Below the pieces are notes generated by a model. The model had not been told where the DNA came from. It did no database searches and worked only from the letters and a program-made list of their open reading frames with translations. Shown here in pieces: positions 36,083-45,436 of a stretch of DNA of 64,000 nucleotides. Every line of letters starts with the position of its first letter. Within the stretch, counting starts at the first letter, position 1. The translations under genes and the position numbers were made by a program. The DNA is from Ramlibacter pallidus (GTDB taxonomy: Bacteria > Pseudomonadota > Gammaproteobacteria > Burkholderiales > Burkholderiaceae_C), in the NCBI RefSeq assembly GCF_015070875.1, contig NZ_JADDIV010000002.1:1-64000 (forward strand). The letters are read 5' to 3'.

Positions 36083-36465
36083 TTCATCTCCCCATCCAGG
36101 TAAGACCAGCGGCCATCCTCGCACACGAAGCGGCTGCGCTCGTGCAGACGGTGCGCGCGGCCCGCTTGGCGCGAACGCGCGACGAACTCGACTTCCGCGT
36201 GGGCAGCATCGACCACGCGGTGGTCCCGCACCTCCAGCCCCAGCCATTTCGTGCCCGGCGCGAACGCCAGGTCGGGCGGCCGGCGCGAGGCGTGCCAGGT
36301 GGCCAGCAGGTAGTCCGCGTCTTCCAGCACGAAGGCGCAATAGCGCGAACGCATGAGCGTTTCCGCGTCGGGTGCGGGCGTGCCGGCGAAGTCCGCCAGG
36401 TAGCGGCCGCAGCAGCGCGCGAACGGACGGGCCGGCCGCGCGGATCCGCGCGGCCACACAGGCAC
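36079..36465 (-). CDS. YchJ-family protein, apparently frameshifted near its N terminus
   Basis: A YchJ/UPF0225 protein with CCGRYLADF, AETLMRSRYCAFVLEDADYLLATWH and a GRWSYLDGEM end. The in-frame start available is GTG at 36465, giving 128 residues without the first Cys pair. In another frame, an ATG at 36488 overlaps the rhodanese stop (ATGA) and encodes MTVTAEGPCLCGRADPRGRP, the expected YchJ opening with CxC. The two parts join if one base is added near 36423-36431. So the gene is either disrupted or carries a sequencing error. The family's role is poorly known; a Cys-rich SEC-C-like zinc site is expected. Confidence 0.7.
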   Translation of the reverse strand: MPVWPRGSARPARPFARCCGRYLADFAGTPAPDAETLMRSRYCAFVLEDADYLLATWHASRRPPDLAFAPGTKWLGLEVRDHRVVDAAHAEVEFVARSRQAGRAHRLHERSRFVCEDGRWSYLDGEMK

Positions 36466-36484
36466 GGGCCTTCGGCGGTGACCG

Positions 36485-36904
36485 TCATCCGGCCTTCTTC
36501 TCCTTGCGCGCTTCCAGCGTTTCGGTCGGCGCGCCCTGCTTCACCCACTCGGCGTAACCGCCGTCGATGTGCGCCACGTTGGCCATGCCCATGTCCTGCA
36601 GCGTCTTCGCCGCCAGCGCACTGCGCCAGCCGGCACCGCAGAACAGGACGTACTCCCTGGCCTCGTCGGCGAAGACCTTCTTGTGGTACGGCGAGCCGGG
36701 GTCGACCCAGAACTCCAGCATGCCGCGCGGCGCGTGGTAGCTGCCGGGCACCGTGCCTTCGGCCTGCAGCTCGCGCACGTCGCGGATGTCGACCAGCTGC
36801 AGGCGCGGGTCGCCGAGCCGGGCCCGCACGTCCTGCACCGCATAGGTCCGCACCTGCGCCATCGCCTCGTCCACCAGCGCACGGTATCCCTTGGTGATCG
36901 CCAT
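36485..36904 (-). CDS. rhodanese-like domain protein
   Basis: A 139-residue single-domain sulfurtransferase-like protein: LQLVDIRDVRELQAEGTVPGSYHAPRGMLEFWVD, the active loop VLFCGAGWRSA with catalytic Cys, and VAHIDGGYAEW. No signal peptide. It may move sulfane sulfur in the cytoplasm. It diverges from the receiver-like gene at 36959 and is first in a unit with YchJ and HAD genes. Confidence 0.9.
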   Translation of the reverse strand: MAITKGYRALVDEAMAQVRTYAVQDVRARLGDPRLQLVDIRDVRELQAEGTVPGSYHAPRGMLEFWVDPGSPYHKKVFADEAREYVLFCGAGWRSALAAKTLQDMGMANVAHIDGGYAEWVKQGAPTETLEARKEKKAG

Positions 36905-36958
36905 CTGCCGTCTCCATCGCGGTTTGCCCGCCCAGGCCGCACATCGTATATTGCCCGC

Positions 36959-37375
36959 ATGCAAGGCTTCGGGGCGGCGGCCCGGACACAGCGCGTGAAG
37001 AAGGGCGGCCCGCTCGGCGTGCTGCTCGTCGTGGACACCGCGCCGCTGCTGCTGCGCATGCGCGAGGTGGTCGAGGGCATGCCTTCGCTGCGGCTGGCGG
37101 GCGCCTTCCGCACGGACGACCAGTTGCAGGAATGGGCGATGTGGGACCGCGAGGGCTTCCACTTCGCCTTCGTCGACATGGGGCTGGCGGAGGGCCGGTG
37201 GGGCGAGGCGGTGCGCAAGCTGCAATCGCAGCCGCGCGCCGGCAGCATCGTCGCGCTCGGCCCGCACCTCTGGAAGGAAGTGCGCGAAGCCAACGCAGCC
37301 ATGGGCGTGTACCACCTGCTGGAGAAAGGCGACATCGCCGCCTTCCGCGGCTTCCTCGAGGAGCAGGTGCGCTAG
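36959..37375 (+). CDS. receiver-like single-domain protein
   Basis: A 138-residue protein with a CheY-like pattern: GVLLVVDTAPLLLRMREVV near the N terminus, Asp in FAFVDMGLAEG at the phospho-site position and Lys in LLEKGD. The first acidic pair is reduced to a single Asp (VVDTA), so phosphorylation may be weak or absent. It converges on the receiver at 37372 with overlapping stop codons. The ATG at 36959 begins a plausible protein. It is likely a signalling component of unknown partner. Confidence 0.65.
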   Translation: MQGFGAAARTQRVKKGGPLGVLLVVDTAPLLLRMREVVEGMPSLRLAGAFRTDDQLQEWAMWDREGFHFAFVDMGLAEGRWGEAVRKLQSQPRAGSIVALGPHLWKEVREANAAMGVYHLLEKGDIAAFRGFLEEQVR

Positions 37376-37815
37376 GCGCGGAGGGCGGACGCCACCGGCG
37401 GCGCCAGTTCCTTGCGGCCGCCGGCCATGGGGATGGGAGCGTCGTAGGGCTTGCCCAGCTTGTTGAGCCACACCAGGAAGCGCTGGGTGTCCTTCTCGTC
37501 GAACAGCGTGTCGGCCCCCAGGGCATACACGTGTTCGCGCAGGCTGTCGGTCACGCAGCTGGCAAGCACCGCCACCAGACCGCCGTAGTTCACGTCGCGG
37601 GCGCGGCGCACCACGCTGCTGCCGCTGCCGTCGTCCAGCACCAGGTCGATGACCGCGAGGTCCCACGCCTCGCCGTGCTCCTCCAGCCAGACCAGCGCCT
37701 CGCCCTCGGTGCACGCGGTGCCGACGACCTGGAAATCGCCGTTGGCCGAGAACAGGTCGACCAGCAACTCGCGCATGCGCCTTTGGTCTTCGACGAGGAA
37801 TACGCGTTGCTTCAT
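37372..37815 (-). CDS. single-domain response regulator (CheY-like)
   Basis: A 147-residue stand-alone receiver, MKQRVFLVEDQRRMRELLV, with acidic pair ED, phospho-Asp in LAVIDLVLDDGSG and Lys in LFDEKDT, followed by a short tail. It is clearly related to the receiver at 18520-18909. It overlaps the end of the convergent receiver-like gene by four bases. No kinase lies directly beside it, so its partner is uncertain. Confidence 0.82.
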   Translation of the reverse strand: MKQRVFLVEDQRRMRELLVDLFSANGDFQVVGTACTEGEALVWLEEHGEAWDLAVIDLVLDDGSGSSVVRRARDVNYGGLVAVLASCVTDSLREHVYALGADTLFDEKDTQRFLVWLNKLGKPYDAPIPMAGGRKELAPPVASALRA

Positions 37816-37981
37816 CTGGGGGGCTCCTGGCGCGCAAGTTTGGCACAGAACGGCCGAGGCACGGAACCCCGGCTGTGACCAGGCGTAGCGGCCGCGCAGC
37901 GGACGCGCCCGCGGTGGATCAGGATGGTGAATCGATGCCGTCCTACTTCCGGGCGGCCCTCGGCGATGCACGCTTTGGCGC

Positions 37982-38209
37982 GTGGCCCCGCATGCGCAAC
38001 GGCTCCCCCCCCTGGATCTCGCGGATCTGGAAGCGCGCATCATCCAGCGCGAGATGCGGCTGGCCGCGCTGCGGTCCTGGCAAGCGAGCGAGGGAACCGC
38101 GGAACCCGTGAAGCTGACCCTGGCTGCATCCATCCGCTACTACGAGCAGGCCCTCGCGGTGCTGCACGAACGGCGTCATGCCGCGTTCCGGAAGCTGGAG
38201 AGGGACTAG
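37982..38209 (+). CDS. hypothetical small helical protein
   Basis: A 75-residue hydrophilic, strongly helical polypeptide (LADLEARIIQREMRLAALRSW to RHAAFRKLERD) starting with GTG at 37982. The C-terminal half has a regular amphipathic pattern typical of a real coding frame. No domain recognised and no ATG start. It lies between the receiver gene and an acyl-CoA dehydrogenase, pointing toward the latter. Modest confidence. Confidence 0.4.
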   Translation: MAPHAQRLPPLDLADLEARIIQREMRLAALRSWQASEGTAEPVKLTLAASIRYYEQALAVLHERRHAAFRKLERD

Positions 38210-38236
38210 GGATCTGCCGGCGTGCCACCGGGACGC

Positions 38237-39367
38237 TCAGGCCAGCGCGCGCTGGATCAGGATCTTCTGCACGTCGGACGTGCCCTCGTAGATCTGGCAC
38301 ACGCGCACGTCGCGCCAGATGCGTTCCACCGGGAAGTCGTTGACGTAGCCGTAGCCGCCCAGCGTCTGGATCGCGGCGCTGCAGACCTGCTCCGCCATCT
38401 CGCTGGCGAACAGCTTGGCCATGGCGGCTTCCTTCAGGCAGGGCCGGCCGGCGTCGCGCAAGGCCGCGGCATGCCAGATCAACTGGCGGGCGGCCTCGAG
38501 CTGCGTCGCGCACTCGGCGAGGCGGAACCCCACGGCCTGGTGGTTGAAGATCGCGGTGCCGAAGCTCTGGCGCTCCTTGGCGTACTGCAGCGCGACCTCG
38601 AACGCGCTGCGGGCCATGCCCACGCTTTGCGCGGCGATGCCGATGCGCCCGCCTTCCAGCGCCGACAGCGCGATGCGGTAGCCCTCGCCCTCCTCGCCGA
38701 CCAGGTTCTCCGCCGGGATTCGGCAGTCCTCGAAGTTGACCTGGGCGGTGTCGCTGGAGTGCTGGCCGACCTTGTCCTCCAGCCGCGCGACCACGTAGCC
38801 GGGCGTGTCGGTGGGCACCAGGAAGGCGCTCATCCCGCGCTTGCCCGCGCCCTTGTCGGTGACGGCGATCACGACGGCCAGGTGCCCGTTCTTGCCGCTG
38901 GTGATGAACTGCTTGACGCCGTTGAGGACGTAACCGTCGCCCTCGCGCGTGGCGGTGGTGCGCAGCGCCGAGGCATCGCTGCCCACGTGCGGCTCGGTGA
39001 GGCAGAAGACGCCCAGCAGCTCGCCTTGCGCCAGCCGCGTGAGCCACTTCTTCTTCTGCGCGTCGTTGCCGTAGCGCATGAGGATCGCATTGACCGGGCA
39101 GTTGGTGACGCTGATCGCGGTGCTGGTGCCGCCGTCGCCGGCCGCGATCTCCTCGAGCACCAGGGCCAGCGTCACGTAGTCGAGCCCCGCCCCGCCGTGT
39201 TCCTCGGGCACGCAGATGCCATAGGCACCGAGCGCCGCCAGTCCCCGGTGCGCCTCGTGCGGGAACACGTGCTCGCGGTCCCAGCGCGCGGCGTGCGGCC
39301 ACAGCTGCTCGCGGGCGAAGTCGCGCACGGCGTCGCGGATCATTTCCTGGTCGGGGGTAAGGAGCAT
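38237..39367 (-). CDS. acyl-CoA dehydrogenase
   Basis: A 376-residue flavoprotein that removes two hydrogens from an acyl-CoA, passing electrons to ETF. Family signatures: CLTEPHVGSDASALRT (FAD/substrate), QFITSGKNGH, QSFGTAIFNHQAVGF, LGGYGYVNDFPVERIWRD and the catalytic Glu in IYEGTSDVQKILIQRALA. The arrangement is like short/branched-chain enzymes. It follows an SDR and a thiolase with gaps of 2-5 bases, so it acts in the same fatty or branched acid degradation unit. Confidence 0.9.
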   Translation of the reverse strand: MLLTPDQEMIRDAVRDFAREQLWPHAARWDREHVFPHEAHRGLAALGAYGICVPEEHGGAGLDYVTLALVLEEIAAGDGGTSTAISVTNCPVNAILMRYGNDAQKKKWLTRLAQGELLGVFCLTEPHVGSDASALRTTATREGDGYVLNGVKQFITSGKNGHLAVVIAVTDKGAGKRGMSAFLVPTDTPGYVVARLEDKVGQHSSDTAQVNFEDCRIPAENLVGEEGEGYRIALSALEGGRIGIAAQSVGMARSAFEVALQYAKERQSFGTAIFNHQAVGFRLAECATQLEAARQLIWHAAALRDAGRPCLKEAAMAKLFASEMAEQVCSAAIQTLGGYGYVNDFPVERIWRDVRVCQIYEGTSDVQKILIQRALA

Positions 39368-39369
39368 GG

Positions 39370-40029
39370 TCACCAGCCGGCGAAAGGTTCGCCGTCGTAG
39401 TTCAGGAAGGCGCCGCTCTGGCGCGGCGTGAGGGCCTGGATCGCAGGGCGCATGGCGCGTACGCTGTCCTCCACGGCCAGCGGCGCACCGGGGCCGCCCA
39501 TGTCGGTCCGGACCCAGCCGGGGCTCATGGCGGCGAAGATGGCCTGCGGGTAGTCGTGGCGCGCGCTCGCCACCGCCATGTTCAAGGCGGCCTTGCTGAC
39601 GCGGTAGGTCCAGCCGAAGCTGGAGCCGGCCCCGGCGATGTGGCCCATCTCGCTGGTGATGAAGACGAAGCGGCCGCGGGCGGCCTCCACCATCGGCGCG
39701 ACCTGCGGGATCGCCTGCATGGCGCCCAGCACGTTCGTGTGCATCAGGCGGTCGAACTCCTCGCGCGTCGGCGGCTGCGTGGCGCCTGCCGTGCTGTACA
39801 CGCCTGCGACGTACAGCGCCACGTCGATCTTCTCGCCATCCAGCTGCCACGCGAGGCCGCTGGCGCTGGCCGGCTCGGCGACGTCCAGTTTCAGCGCCTG
39901 GGCGCCCAGGGCTTCGATACGGGCGACCCCCGCGGCGTCGCGGGCCGTCGCGATCACGCGGTGACCGTCGGCGCGGTACTGGCGCACGAACTCCAGCCCG
40001 ATGCCGCGCGACGCGCCGATGACGAGCAC
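39370..40029 (-). CDS. short-chain dehydrogenase (C-factor-like)
   Basis: A 219-residue SDR with a short form and GTG start: VIGASRGIGLEFVRQYRADGHRV, TSEMGHIAGAGSSFGWTYRVSKAALN (Tyr and Lys of the YxxxK site) and SPGWVRTDMGG. The size and motifs fit the CsgA/C-factor-like group. It lies between thiolase and acyl-CoA dehydrogenase genes, so an acyl-linked role is possible but not established. Confidence 0.83.
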   Translation of the reverse strand: MLVIGASRGIGLEFVRQYRADGHRVIATARDAAGVARIEALGAQALKLDVAEPASASGLAWQLDGEKIDVALYVAGVYSTAGATQPPTREEFDRLMHTNVLGAMQAIPQVAPMVEAARGRFVFITSEMGHIAGAGSSFGWTYRVSKAALNMAVASARHDYPQAIFAAMSPGWVRTDMGGPGAPLAVEDSVRAMRPAIQALTPRQSGAFLNYDGEPFAGW

Positions 40030-40034
40030 GTGGC

Positions 40035-41216
40035 TCAGAGCAGCTCCAGCGCCACCGCGGTGCCTTCACCGCCGCCGATGCACAGCGTGGCGATGCCGCG
40101 CCGGCCGCCGCGGGCCTTCAGCGCGTGCAGCAGCGTGACCATGATGCGGGCGCCGGACGCGCCGATCGGGTGGCCGAGCGCGCAGGCGCCGCCGTTGACG
40201 TTGACGATGTCGTGCGAGACCTTCAGTTCGTCCATCAATGCCATGGGCACCACGGCGAACGCTTCGTTCACCTCCCAGAGGTCGACGTCCGACACCTTCC
40301 AGCCGGTCTTCGCGAGCAGCTTCTGCGTGGCACCCACCGGAGCCGTGGTGAACCACTCCGGCTCCTGCGCGTGCGTGGCGTGCCCGACGATGCGGGCCAG
40401 CGGCTGGACGCCCAGTCGCTTCGCGGTGCTCTCGTTCATCATGACCAGGGCCGCGGCCCCGTCGTTGATGCTGGAGCTGGAAGCGGCGGTGATGGTGCCG
40501 TCCTTCTTGAAAGCGGGCTTCAGCTGCGGGATCTTGTCCAGCTTCACCTTGCCCGGGCCCTCGTCGATGGACACCACGGACTCGCCGGCGCGCGTCTTGA
40601 CGGTGACCGGCACGATCTCGGTGGCGAAAGCGCCCGACTCGGTGGCCTTCTTCGCGCGCTGCACCGAAGCGGTGGCGAAGGCGTCCTGCGCCTCGCGCGA
40701 GAACTTGTACTTCGCCGCGCAGTCCTCGCCGAAGGTGCCCATGGCGCGGCCCGGCTCGTAGGCGTCTTCCAGGCCGTCGAGCATCATGTGGTCGTACACC
40801 TTGTCGTGGCCCATGCGGTAGCCACCGCGGCCCTTGAGCAGCAGGTAGGGCGCGTTGGTCATGCTTTCCATCCCGCCCGCCACCATGATCTCGTGCGTGC
40901 CGGCCAGCAGCATGTCGTGCGCGAACATGGCGGCCTTCATGCCGGAGCCGCACATCTTCGAGAGCGTGACGGCGCCGGTGCTCTTGGGCAGCCCCGCCTT
41001 GAAGGAGGCCTGGCGCGCAGGCGCCTGGCCCTGGCCGGCCATCAGGCAGTTGCCGAACAGCACCTCGCCGACGGCGTCGGCCGGGATGCCCGCGCGCTCG
41101 ACCGCGGCGCGGATGGCCGCGCCGCCGAGGTCGTGGGCCGCGAGGGTGGAGAAGTCGCCCTGGAAGGCCCCCATGGGGGTGCGCGCGGCGCCGACGATGA
41201 CGATGGATTCAGCCAT
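40035..41216 (-). CDS. acetyl-CoA acetyltransferase (thiolase)
   Basis: A 393-residue thiolase: the acyl-carrying Cys in TLSKMCGSGMKAAMF, WEVNEAFAVV, GGACALGHPIGASGARI and the second Cys in TLCIGGGEGTAVAL. It cleaves or forms acetoacetyl-CoA or longer 3-ketoacyl-CoA. The ATG at 41216 has AAGGAG at proper spacing; an upstream GTG (41225) would place it too close. It heads the thiolase-SDR-acyl-CoA dehydrogenase trio. Confidence 0.93.
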   Translation of the reverse strand: MAESIVIVGAARTPMGAFQGDFSTLAAHDLGGAAIRAAVERAGIPADAVGEVLFGNCLMAGQGQAPARQASFKAGLPKSTGAVTLSKMCGSGMKAAMFAHDMLLAGTHEIMVAGGMESMTNAPYLLLKGRGGYRMGHDKVYDHMMLDGLEDAYEPGRAMGTFGEDCAAKYKFSREAQDAFATASVQRAKKATESGAFATEIVPVTVKTRAGESVVSIDEGPGKVKLDKIPQLKPAFKKDGTITAASSSSINDGAAALVMMNESTAKRLGVQPLARIVGHATHAQEPEWFTTAPVGATQKLLAKTGWKVSDVDLWEVNEAFAVVPMALMDELKVSHDIVNVNGGACALGHPIGASGARIMVTLLHALKARGGRRGIATLCIGGGEGTAVALELL

Positions 41217-41229
41217 GGGATTCACTCCT

Positions 41230-41715
41230 TTAGTAGGTCGAGAGGATGACGGGGCCGCGCTCCTCGGCGGCGATGCGTCGGATGTATTGCTGGAACTCGG
41301 GGTCCTCGCCGCGCAGCAGCAGCGGCAGGGCGTTGTGGAAGTCCTCGCGCCGGCACCACTCGCGCATGTAGTCGTCCCAGCTGTTCCAGCGGCGCGCCTC
41401 GGTCTCGGCCATGGCCTCCTTGTAGGCCACCAGGTAGGCGCGCTCGAACAGCGAGATCAGCATGTCGAAGATGACCAGCATCCGCTCGCGCTGCTCGGGC
41501 GTGGGGTCGGGCAGCGGGTCGCTGCTGCGCAGCTGCAGGTCGGGGTGCGCGAGCACCACCTTGAGGAAATCGTTGTAGGCGTCGGAGAGCAGCTGGTACT
41601 GCTCCTCCTCCTCGTTGTCGCGCTCCTTGCGCTGCTCCCAGGCGAAGAAGAGGATCGCGACCGGAAGGCCGAGCGCCGTGACGACGTAGCTCGCGAGTTC
41701 CCAGAAGTCACGCAT
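41230..41715 (-). CDS. membrane-anchored hypothetical protein downstream of aceK
   Basis: A 161-residue protein with one N-terminal TM (about 6-24, [17 protein letters not shown]), then a charged, helical cytoplasmic part ([24 protein letters not shown]...). It looks like the family of small membrane proteins often annotated as unknown. The ATG at 41715 overlaps the aceK stop by eight bases, and it ends four bases before the unused GTG of the thiolase gene. Function not recognised. Confidence 0.65.
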   Translation of the reverse strand: MRDFWELASYVVTALGLPVAILFFAWEQRKERDNEEEEQYQLLSDAYNDFLKVVLAHPDLQLRSSDPLPDPTPEQRERMLVIFDMLISLFERAYLVAYKEAMAETEARRWNSWDDYMREWCRREDFHNALPLLLRGEDPEFQQYIRRIAAEERGPVILSTY

Positions 41716-43525
41716 GCTGCACCCTGGCCGGATCGGTTGCGGCGGCGCCATGCCGGCGGGCGAAGCGCTTGTCGCGCTCGTACGGGAACACGTCGAACAC
41801 GTGGCCGGCGAGGATGCGCTCCTTGTGCGACTGCCAGAACGCCGGGTCCAGCAGGTCGGCATGGTGCTTGAGGAACACGTCGCGCACGGCAGGGTTGCCG
41901 AGCAGGAACGGTTCGAAGGTCTCCGGGAACACGTCGCGGGGCCCGACCTTGTACCAGACCTCGCCGGACATTTCCTCTTCCTCGTTGCGCGCCTGCGGCA
42001 CCTTGCGGAAGTTGCATTCGGTGAGGTACTCGATCTCGTCGTAGTCGTAGAACACGACCTTGCCGTTGCGGGTGACGCCGAAGTTCTTCCACAGCATGTC
42101 GCCCGGGAAGATGTTGGCGGCCACCAGGTCCTTGATGGCGTTGCCGTACTCGACCACCGCGCGCTCCACCTGCGCCTGCTCGCCGCCGTCGAAGGCCTCC
42201 TGCAGGTAGATGTTCAGCGGGATCATGCGGCGCTCGATGTAGAGGTGCTTGATCACGACCTCCTCGTGGCCGTCGCCGTCGCGGTCGCCGATCTCCAGCT
42301 GGCTGGGCGCGAACTTGCGGATCTCCTCGATCAGCTCGTCCTCGAAGCGCTCCCGCGCGAACGCCACCTCGCTGTACTCCAGCGTGTCCGCCATGCGGCC
42401 CACGCGGTCGTGCTGCTTCACCAGCAGGTACTTGCCCTGGATCTGCTCGCGCGTGGTGTCCTTCTGCGGCGGATAGTAGTCCTTGATGACCTTGAACACG
42501 TACGGGAACGACGGCAGGTCGAACACCAGCATCACCATGCCCTTGATGCCGGGCGCGATGCGGAACTTGTCGCTCGAGTGCTTCAGGTGGTAGAGGAAGT
42601 CGCGGTAGAACAGGGTCTTGCCCTGCTTCGCCAAGCCCAGGGCGCTGTACAGCTCGCCGCGCGGCTTGCGCGGCATGAGCGAGCGCAGGAACTGCACGAA
42701 GGCCGCCGGGATCTCCATGTCCACCATGAAGTAGGCGCGGGCGAAGGAGAACAGCATCTGCAGTTCGTCCTCGCCGAACAGGCAGGCGTCGATGACCAGG
42801 CCCTTGCGGCCGTGCAGGATCGGCAGGGTGAACGGCAGCTCGGAGAAGCCGTTGATGATCTTGCCGACCACGTAGGCGCCCTTGTTGCGGAAGAACAGCG
42901 ACGACAGGACCTGCACCTGGAAGTTGGCGCGCAGCTTCACCTGGTTCAGGCGGGCGCTGATCGCCTCGACCACCAGCGCCGCGTCCCGGTCGAGGTCCTC
43001 GAAGGGGCGCTGCAGCCGGAAGTTGTCGACGATGCGCACGACGTTCTCGTGCAGCGTCTCGCGCGTGGGGTAGTACGAACGGTAGGTGGCGGTCGCCGCC
43101 GGCTCGTCGTTCTCGATGTATTCCGTGCTGACGGCCGGCCGCACGAAGATGAAGTCGTTGTGGAAGTAGGTGCGGTGCAGGATCTTGGTGGTGACCGAGT
43201 TGAAGAAGGTCTCCGCCAGTTCCGGCTGGTGATGGTCGATCAGCAGGCCGATGTAGTGCAGCTTGACCTGGTGCCACACGTCCATCGGCTGCTCGCCGGC
43301 CTTGAACTCCTTTTCGAGCCGCTGCACCGCCTCCTTGACGCGGAGGTCGTAGAACTCGATGCGCTCGCGTTGCGCGCGCTGCTGCCCGTGCCAGTCCTGC
43401 GTCTCGAAGCGGTGCTTGGCGCGCTGCGACTCGAGCCGGAACAGCCGGTAGTGCCGGTTGAAGCCGTCCAGCATCGCCTTGGCGATGTCGTAGGCCAGTG
43501 GCGAGTCGAGGCGCTGGGGGAACAT
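41708..43525 (-). CDS. aceK: isocitrate dehydrogenase kinase/phosphatase AceK
   Basis: A 605-residue bifunctional enzyme that inactivates or reactivates isocitrate dehydrogenase to divert carbon into the glyoxylate shunt. Family features throughout: [12 protein letters not shown] near the N terminus, a central [32 protein letters not shown] and [17 protein letters not shown] in the kinase core. Full length. It lies 13 bases after carbonic anhydrase and upstream of acyl-CoA degradation genes, fitting growth on acetyl-CoA-yielding substrates. No isocitrate lyase or malate synthase is in the window. Confidence 0.96.
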   Translation of the reverse strand: MFPQRLDSPLAYDIAKAMLDGFNRHYRLFRLESQRAKHRFETQDWHGQQRAQRERIEFYDLRVKEAVQRLEKEFKAGEQPMDVWHQVKLHYIGLLIDHHQPELAETFFNSVTTKILHRTYFHNDFIFVRPAVSTEYIENDEPAATATYRSYYPTRETLHENVVRIVDNFRLQRPFEDLDRDAALVVEAISARLNQVKLRANFQVQVLSSLFFRNKGAYVVGKIINGFSELPFTLPILHGRKGLVIDACLFGEDELQMLFSFARAYFMVDMEIPAAFVQFLRSLMPRKPRGELYSALGLAKQGKTLFYRDFLYHLKHSSDKFRIAPGIKGMVMLVFDLPSFPYVFKVIKDYYPPQKDTTREQIQGKYLLVKQHDRVGRMADTLEYSEVAFARERFEDELIEEIRKFAPSQLEIGDRDGDGHEEVVIKHLYIERRMIPLNIYLQEAFDGGEQAQVERAVVEYGNAIKDLVAANIFPGDMLWKNFGVTRNGKVVFYDYDEIEYLTECNFRKVPQARNEEEEMSGEVWYKVGPRDVFPETFEPFLLGNPAVRDVFLKHHADLLDPAFWQSHKERILAGHVFDVFPYERDKRFARRHGAAATDPARVQHA

Positions 43526-43538
43526 GCGCCCGGGGCCC

Positions 43539-44192
43539 TCAGTGGCGCGCGGCGATCACCGCCTGCACCGCGTTGCGGTAGGCGTCCTCGATGGCCTCGG
43601 CGTTCGAGACGTTCATCTTCAGGTCCTGCAGCAGGCCGTCGTGCACGCCGAAGGCCCAGCCGTGGATGGTGACGTTCTGGTTCTTGGCCCAGGCGTCCAC
43701 CATCACCGTGCTGACGCAGACGTTGACCACCTGCTCGATCACGTTCAGGTCGACCAGGGCGTCGGCACGCTTGTCGGGCGGCATGTTGTCCAGGATCACG
43801 CGGTGGCGGTCGCGCACGTCCTGGATGTGGCGGATCCAGTTGTCCGCCAGGCCCACGCGCGTGCCGTTCAGCGCGGCCAGCACGCCGCCGCAGCCGTAGT
43901 GGCCCACGACCATGATGTGTTCCACCTTCAGCATCTCCACCGCGAACTGGATGGCGGAGAGCGCGTTCAGGTCGGAGTGGACGACGACGTTGGCCACGTT
44001 GCGGTGCACGAACACCTCGCCCGGTTCGAGGCCGGTGATCTGGTTCGCGGGCACGCGGCTGTCGGAGCAGCCGATCCACATGAACTTGGGCTTCTGCTGC
44101 TTCGTCAGGCCGCTGAAGAAGCCGGGGCGCGTGCGCTCCATCTCCGCGGCCCAGGCGCGGTTGTGGGAGAAGAGGTCCTGGATCGAGGTCAT
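43539..44192 (-). CDS. can: beta-class carbonic anhydrase
   Basis: A 217-residue zinc enzyme (CO2 to bicarbonate). Zinc ligands are visible in [12 protein letters not shown] and [14 protein letters not shown], with [13 protein letters not shown] and the C-terminal [14 protein letters not shown]. The ATG at 44192 is favoured; the frame extends 12 codons upstream. It lies 51 bases after isovaleryl-CoA dehydrogenase and 13 bases before aceK. Bicarbonate supply for a biotin carboxylase in leucine breakdown is a possible link. Confidence 0.94.
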   Translation of the reverse strand: MTSIQDLFSHNRAWAAEMERTRPGFFSGLTKQQKPKFMWIGCSDSRVPANQITGLEPGEVFVHRNVANVVVHSDLNALSAIQFAVEMLKVEHIMVVGHYGCGGVLAALNGTRVGLADNWIRHIQDVRDRHRVILDNMPPDKRADALVDLNVIEQVVNVCVSTVMVDAWAKNQNVTIHGWAFGVHDGLLQDLKMNVSNAEAIEDAYRNAVQAVIAARH

Positions 44193-44243
44193 GGCGTGGA
44201 TTGTGGAGCGGACGGCGCGGGCGTGCACCGTCCGTGGGATTAC

Positions 44244-45422
44244 CTACATGGTTTCCGCGAACAGCTCGCGGCCGATCAGCATCCGGCGGATCTCGCTGGT
44301 GCCGGCGCCGATCTCGTACAGCTTGGCGTCGCGCCACAGGCGGCCGAGCGGGTATTCGTTGATGTAGCCGTTGCCGCCGAAGATCTGGATGCCCTCGCCG
44401 GCCATCCAGGTCGCCTTTTCCGCGCAGTACAGGATGACCGACGCGCAGTCCTTGCGCACCTGGCGCACGTGCTCGGAGCCCAGCGCGTCCAGGTTCTTGC
44501 CCACCGTGTAGCAGTAGGCCCGCGCCGCCTGCAGGATGGTGTACATGTCGGCGACCTTGCCCTGGATGAGCTGGAACTCGCCGATGCTCTGGCCGAACTG
44601 CTTGCGGTCGTGGATGTACGGGACCACATTGTCCATCACCGACTGCATGATGCCGATGGGACCGGCGGCCAGCACGGCGCGCTCGTAGTCGAGGCCGCTC
44701 ATGAGCACCTTGGCGCCGCCGTTGAGCGCGCCCAGCACGTTCTCCGCCGGCACCTCCACGTTCTGGAACACGAGTTCGCCGGTGTGGCTGCCGCGCATGC
44801 CCAGCTTGTCGAGCTTCTGCGCGATGGAGAAGCCCTTCATGCCTTTCTCGATCAGGAAGGCCGTGACGCCGCGCGCGCCGAGCTCCGGCTCGGTCTTGGC
44901 ATAGACCACCAGGGTGTCGGCATCGGGACCGTTGGTGATCCAGAACTTGCTGCCGTTCAGGACGTAGTAGCCGCCCTTGTCCTCGGCCTTGAGCTTCATC
45001 GAGATCACGTCGCTGCCGGCGCCGGACTCGCTCATGGCCAGGGCACCGACGTGCTCGCCCGAGATCAGCTTCGGCAGGTACTTCCGCTTCTGCGCCTCGC
45101 TGCCGTTGCGCTTGATCTGGTTGACGCACAGGTTGCTGTGCGCGCCATAGGAGAGCCCCACGGAAGCAGAGGCGCGGGAGATCTCCTCCATGGCGATCAT
45201 GTGCGCGAGATAGCCCATGCCGGCGCCGCCGTACTCCTCGGGCACCGTGATGCCGAGCACGCCGAGCTCGCCCATCTTGCGCCACAGGTCCATCGGGAAC
45301 TGGTCGCTGCGGTCGATGTCGCCGGCGCGCGGCGCGATCTCCGCCTGCGCGAAGGCGTGCACGCTGTCGCGCAGGGCCTCGAGGTCCTCGCCGAGGCCGA
45401 AGTTCAGGCCGGGTAGCTGCAT
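44244..45422 (-). CDS. ivd: isovaleryl-CoA dehydrogenase
   Basis: A 392-residue acyl-CoA dehydrogenase of leucine degradation (isovaleryl-CoA to 3-methylcrotonyl-CoA). Diagnostic is Glu in [17 protein letters not shown], the internal catalytic base position unique to IVD. The usual C-terminal Glu region reads [19 protein letters not shown]. Also [14 protein letters not shown] and [19 protein letters not shown]. It lies 14 bases after a PaaI thioesterase gene and under a MerR regulator of probable LiuR type. The methylcrotonyl-CoA carboxylase genes expected next are not here. Confidence 0.94.
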   Translation of the reverse strand: MQLPGLNFGLGEDLEALRDSVHAFAQAEIAPRAGDIDRSDQFPMDLWRKMGELGVLGITVPEEYGGAGMGYLAHMIAMEEISRASASVGLSYGAHSNLCVNQIKRNGSEAQKRKYLPKLISGEHVGALAMSESGAGSDVISMKLKAEDKGGYYVLNGSKFWITNGPDADTLVVYAKTEPELGARGVTAFLIEKGMKGFSIAQKLDKLGMRGSHTGELVFQNVEVPAENVLGALNGGAKVLMSGLDYERAVLAAGPIGIMQSVMDNVVPYIHDRKQFGQSIGEFQLIQGKVADMYTILQAARAYCYTVGKNLDALGSEHVRQVRKDCASVILYCAEKATWMAGEGIQIFGGNGYINEYPLGRLWRDAKLYEIGAGTSEIRRMLIGRELFAETM

Positions 45423-45436
45423 GGCTGTCTCCTTGT

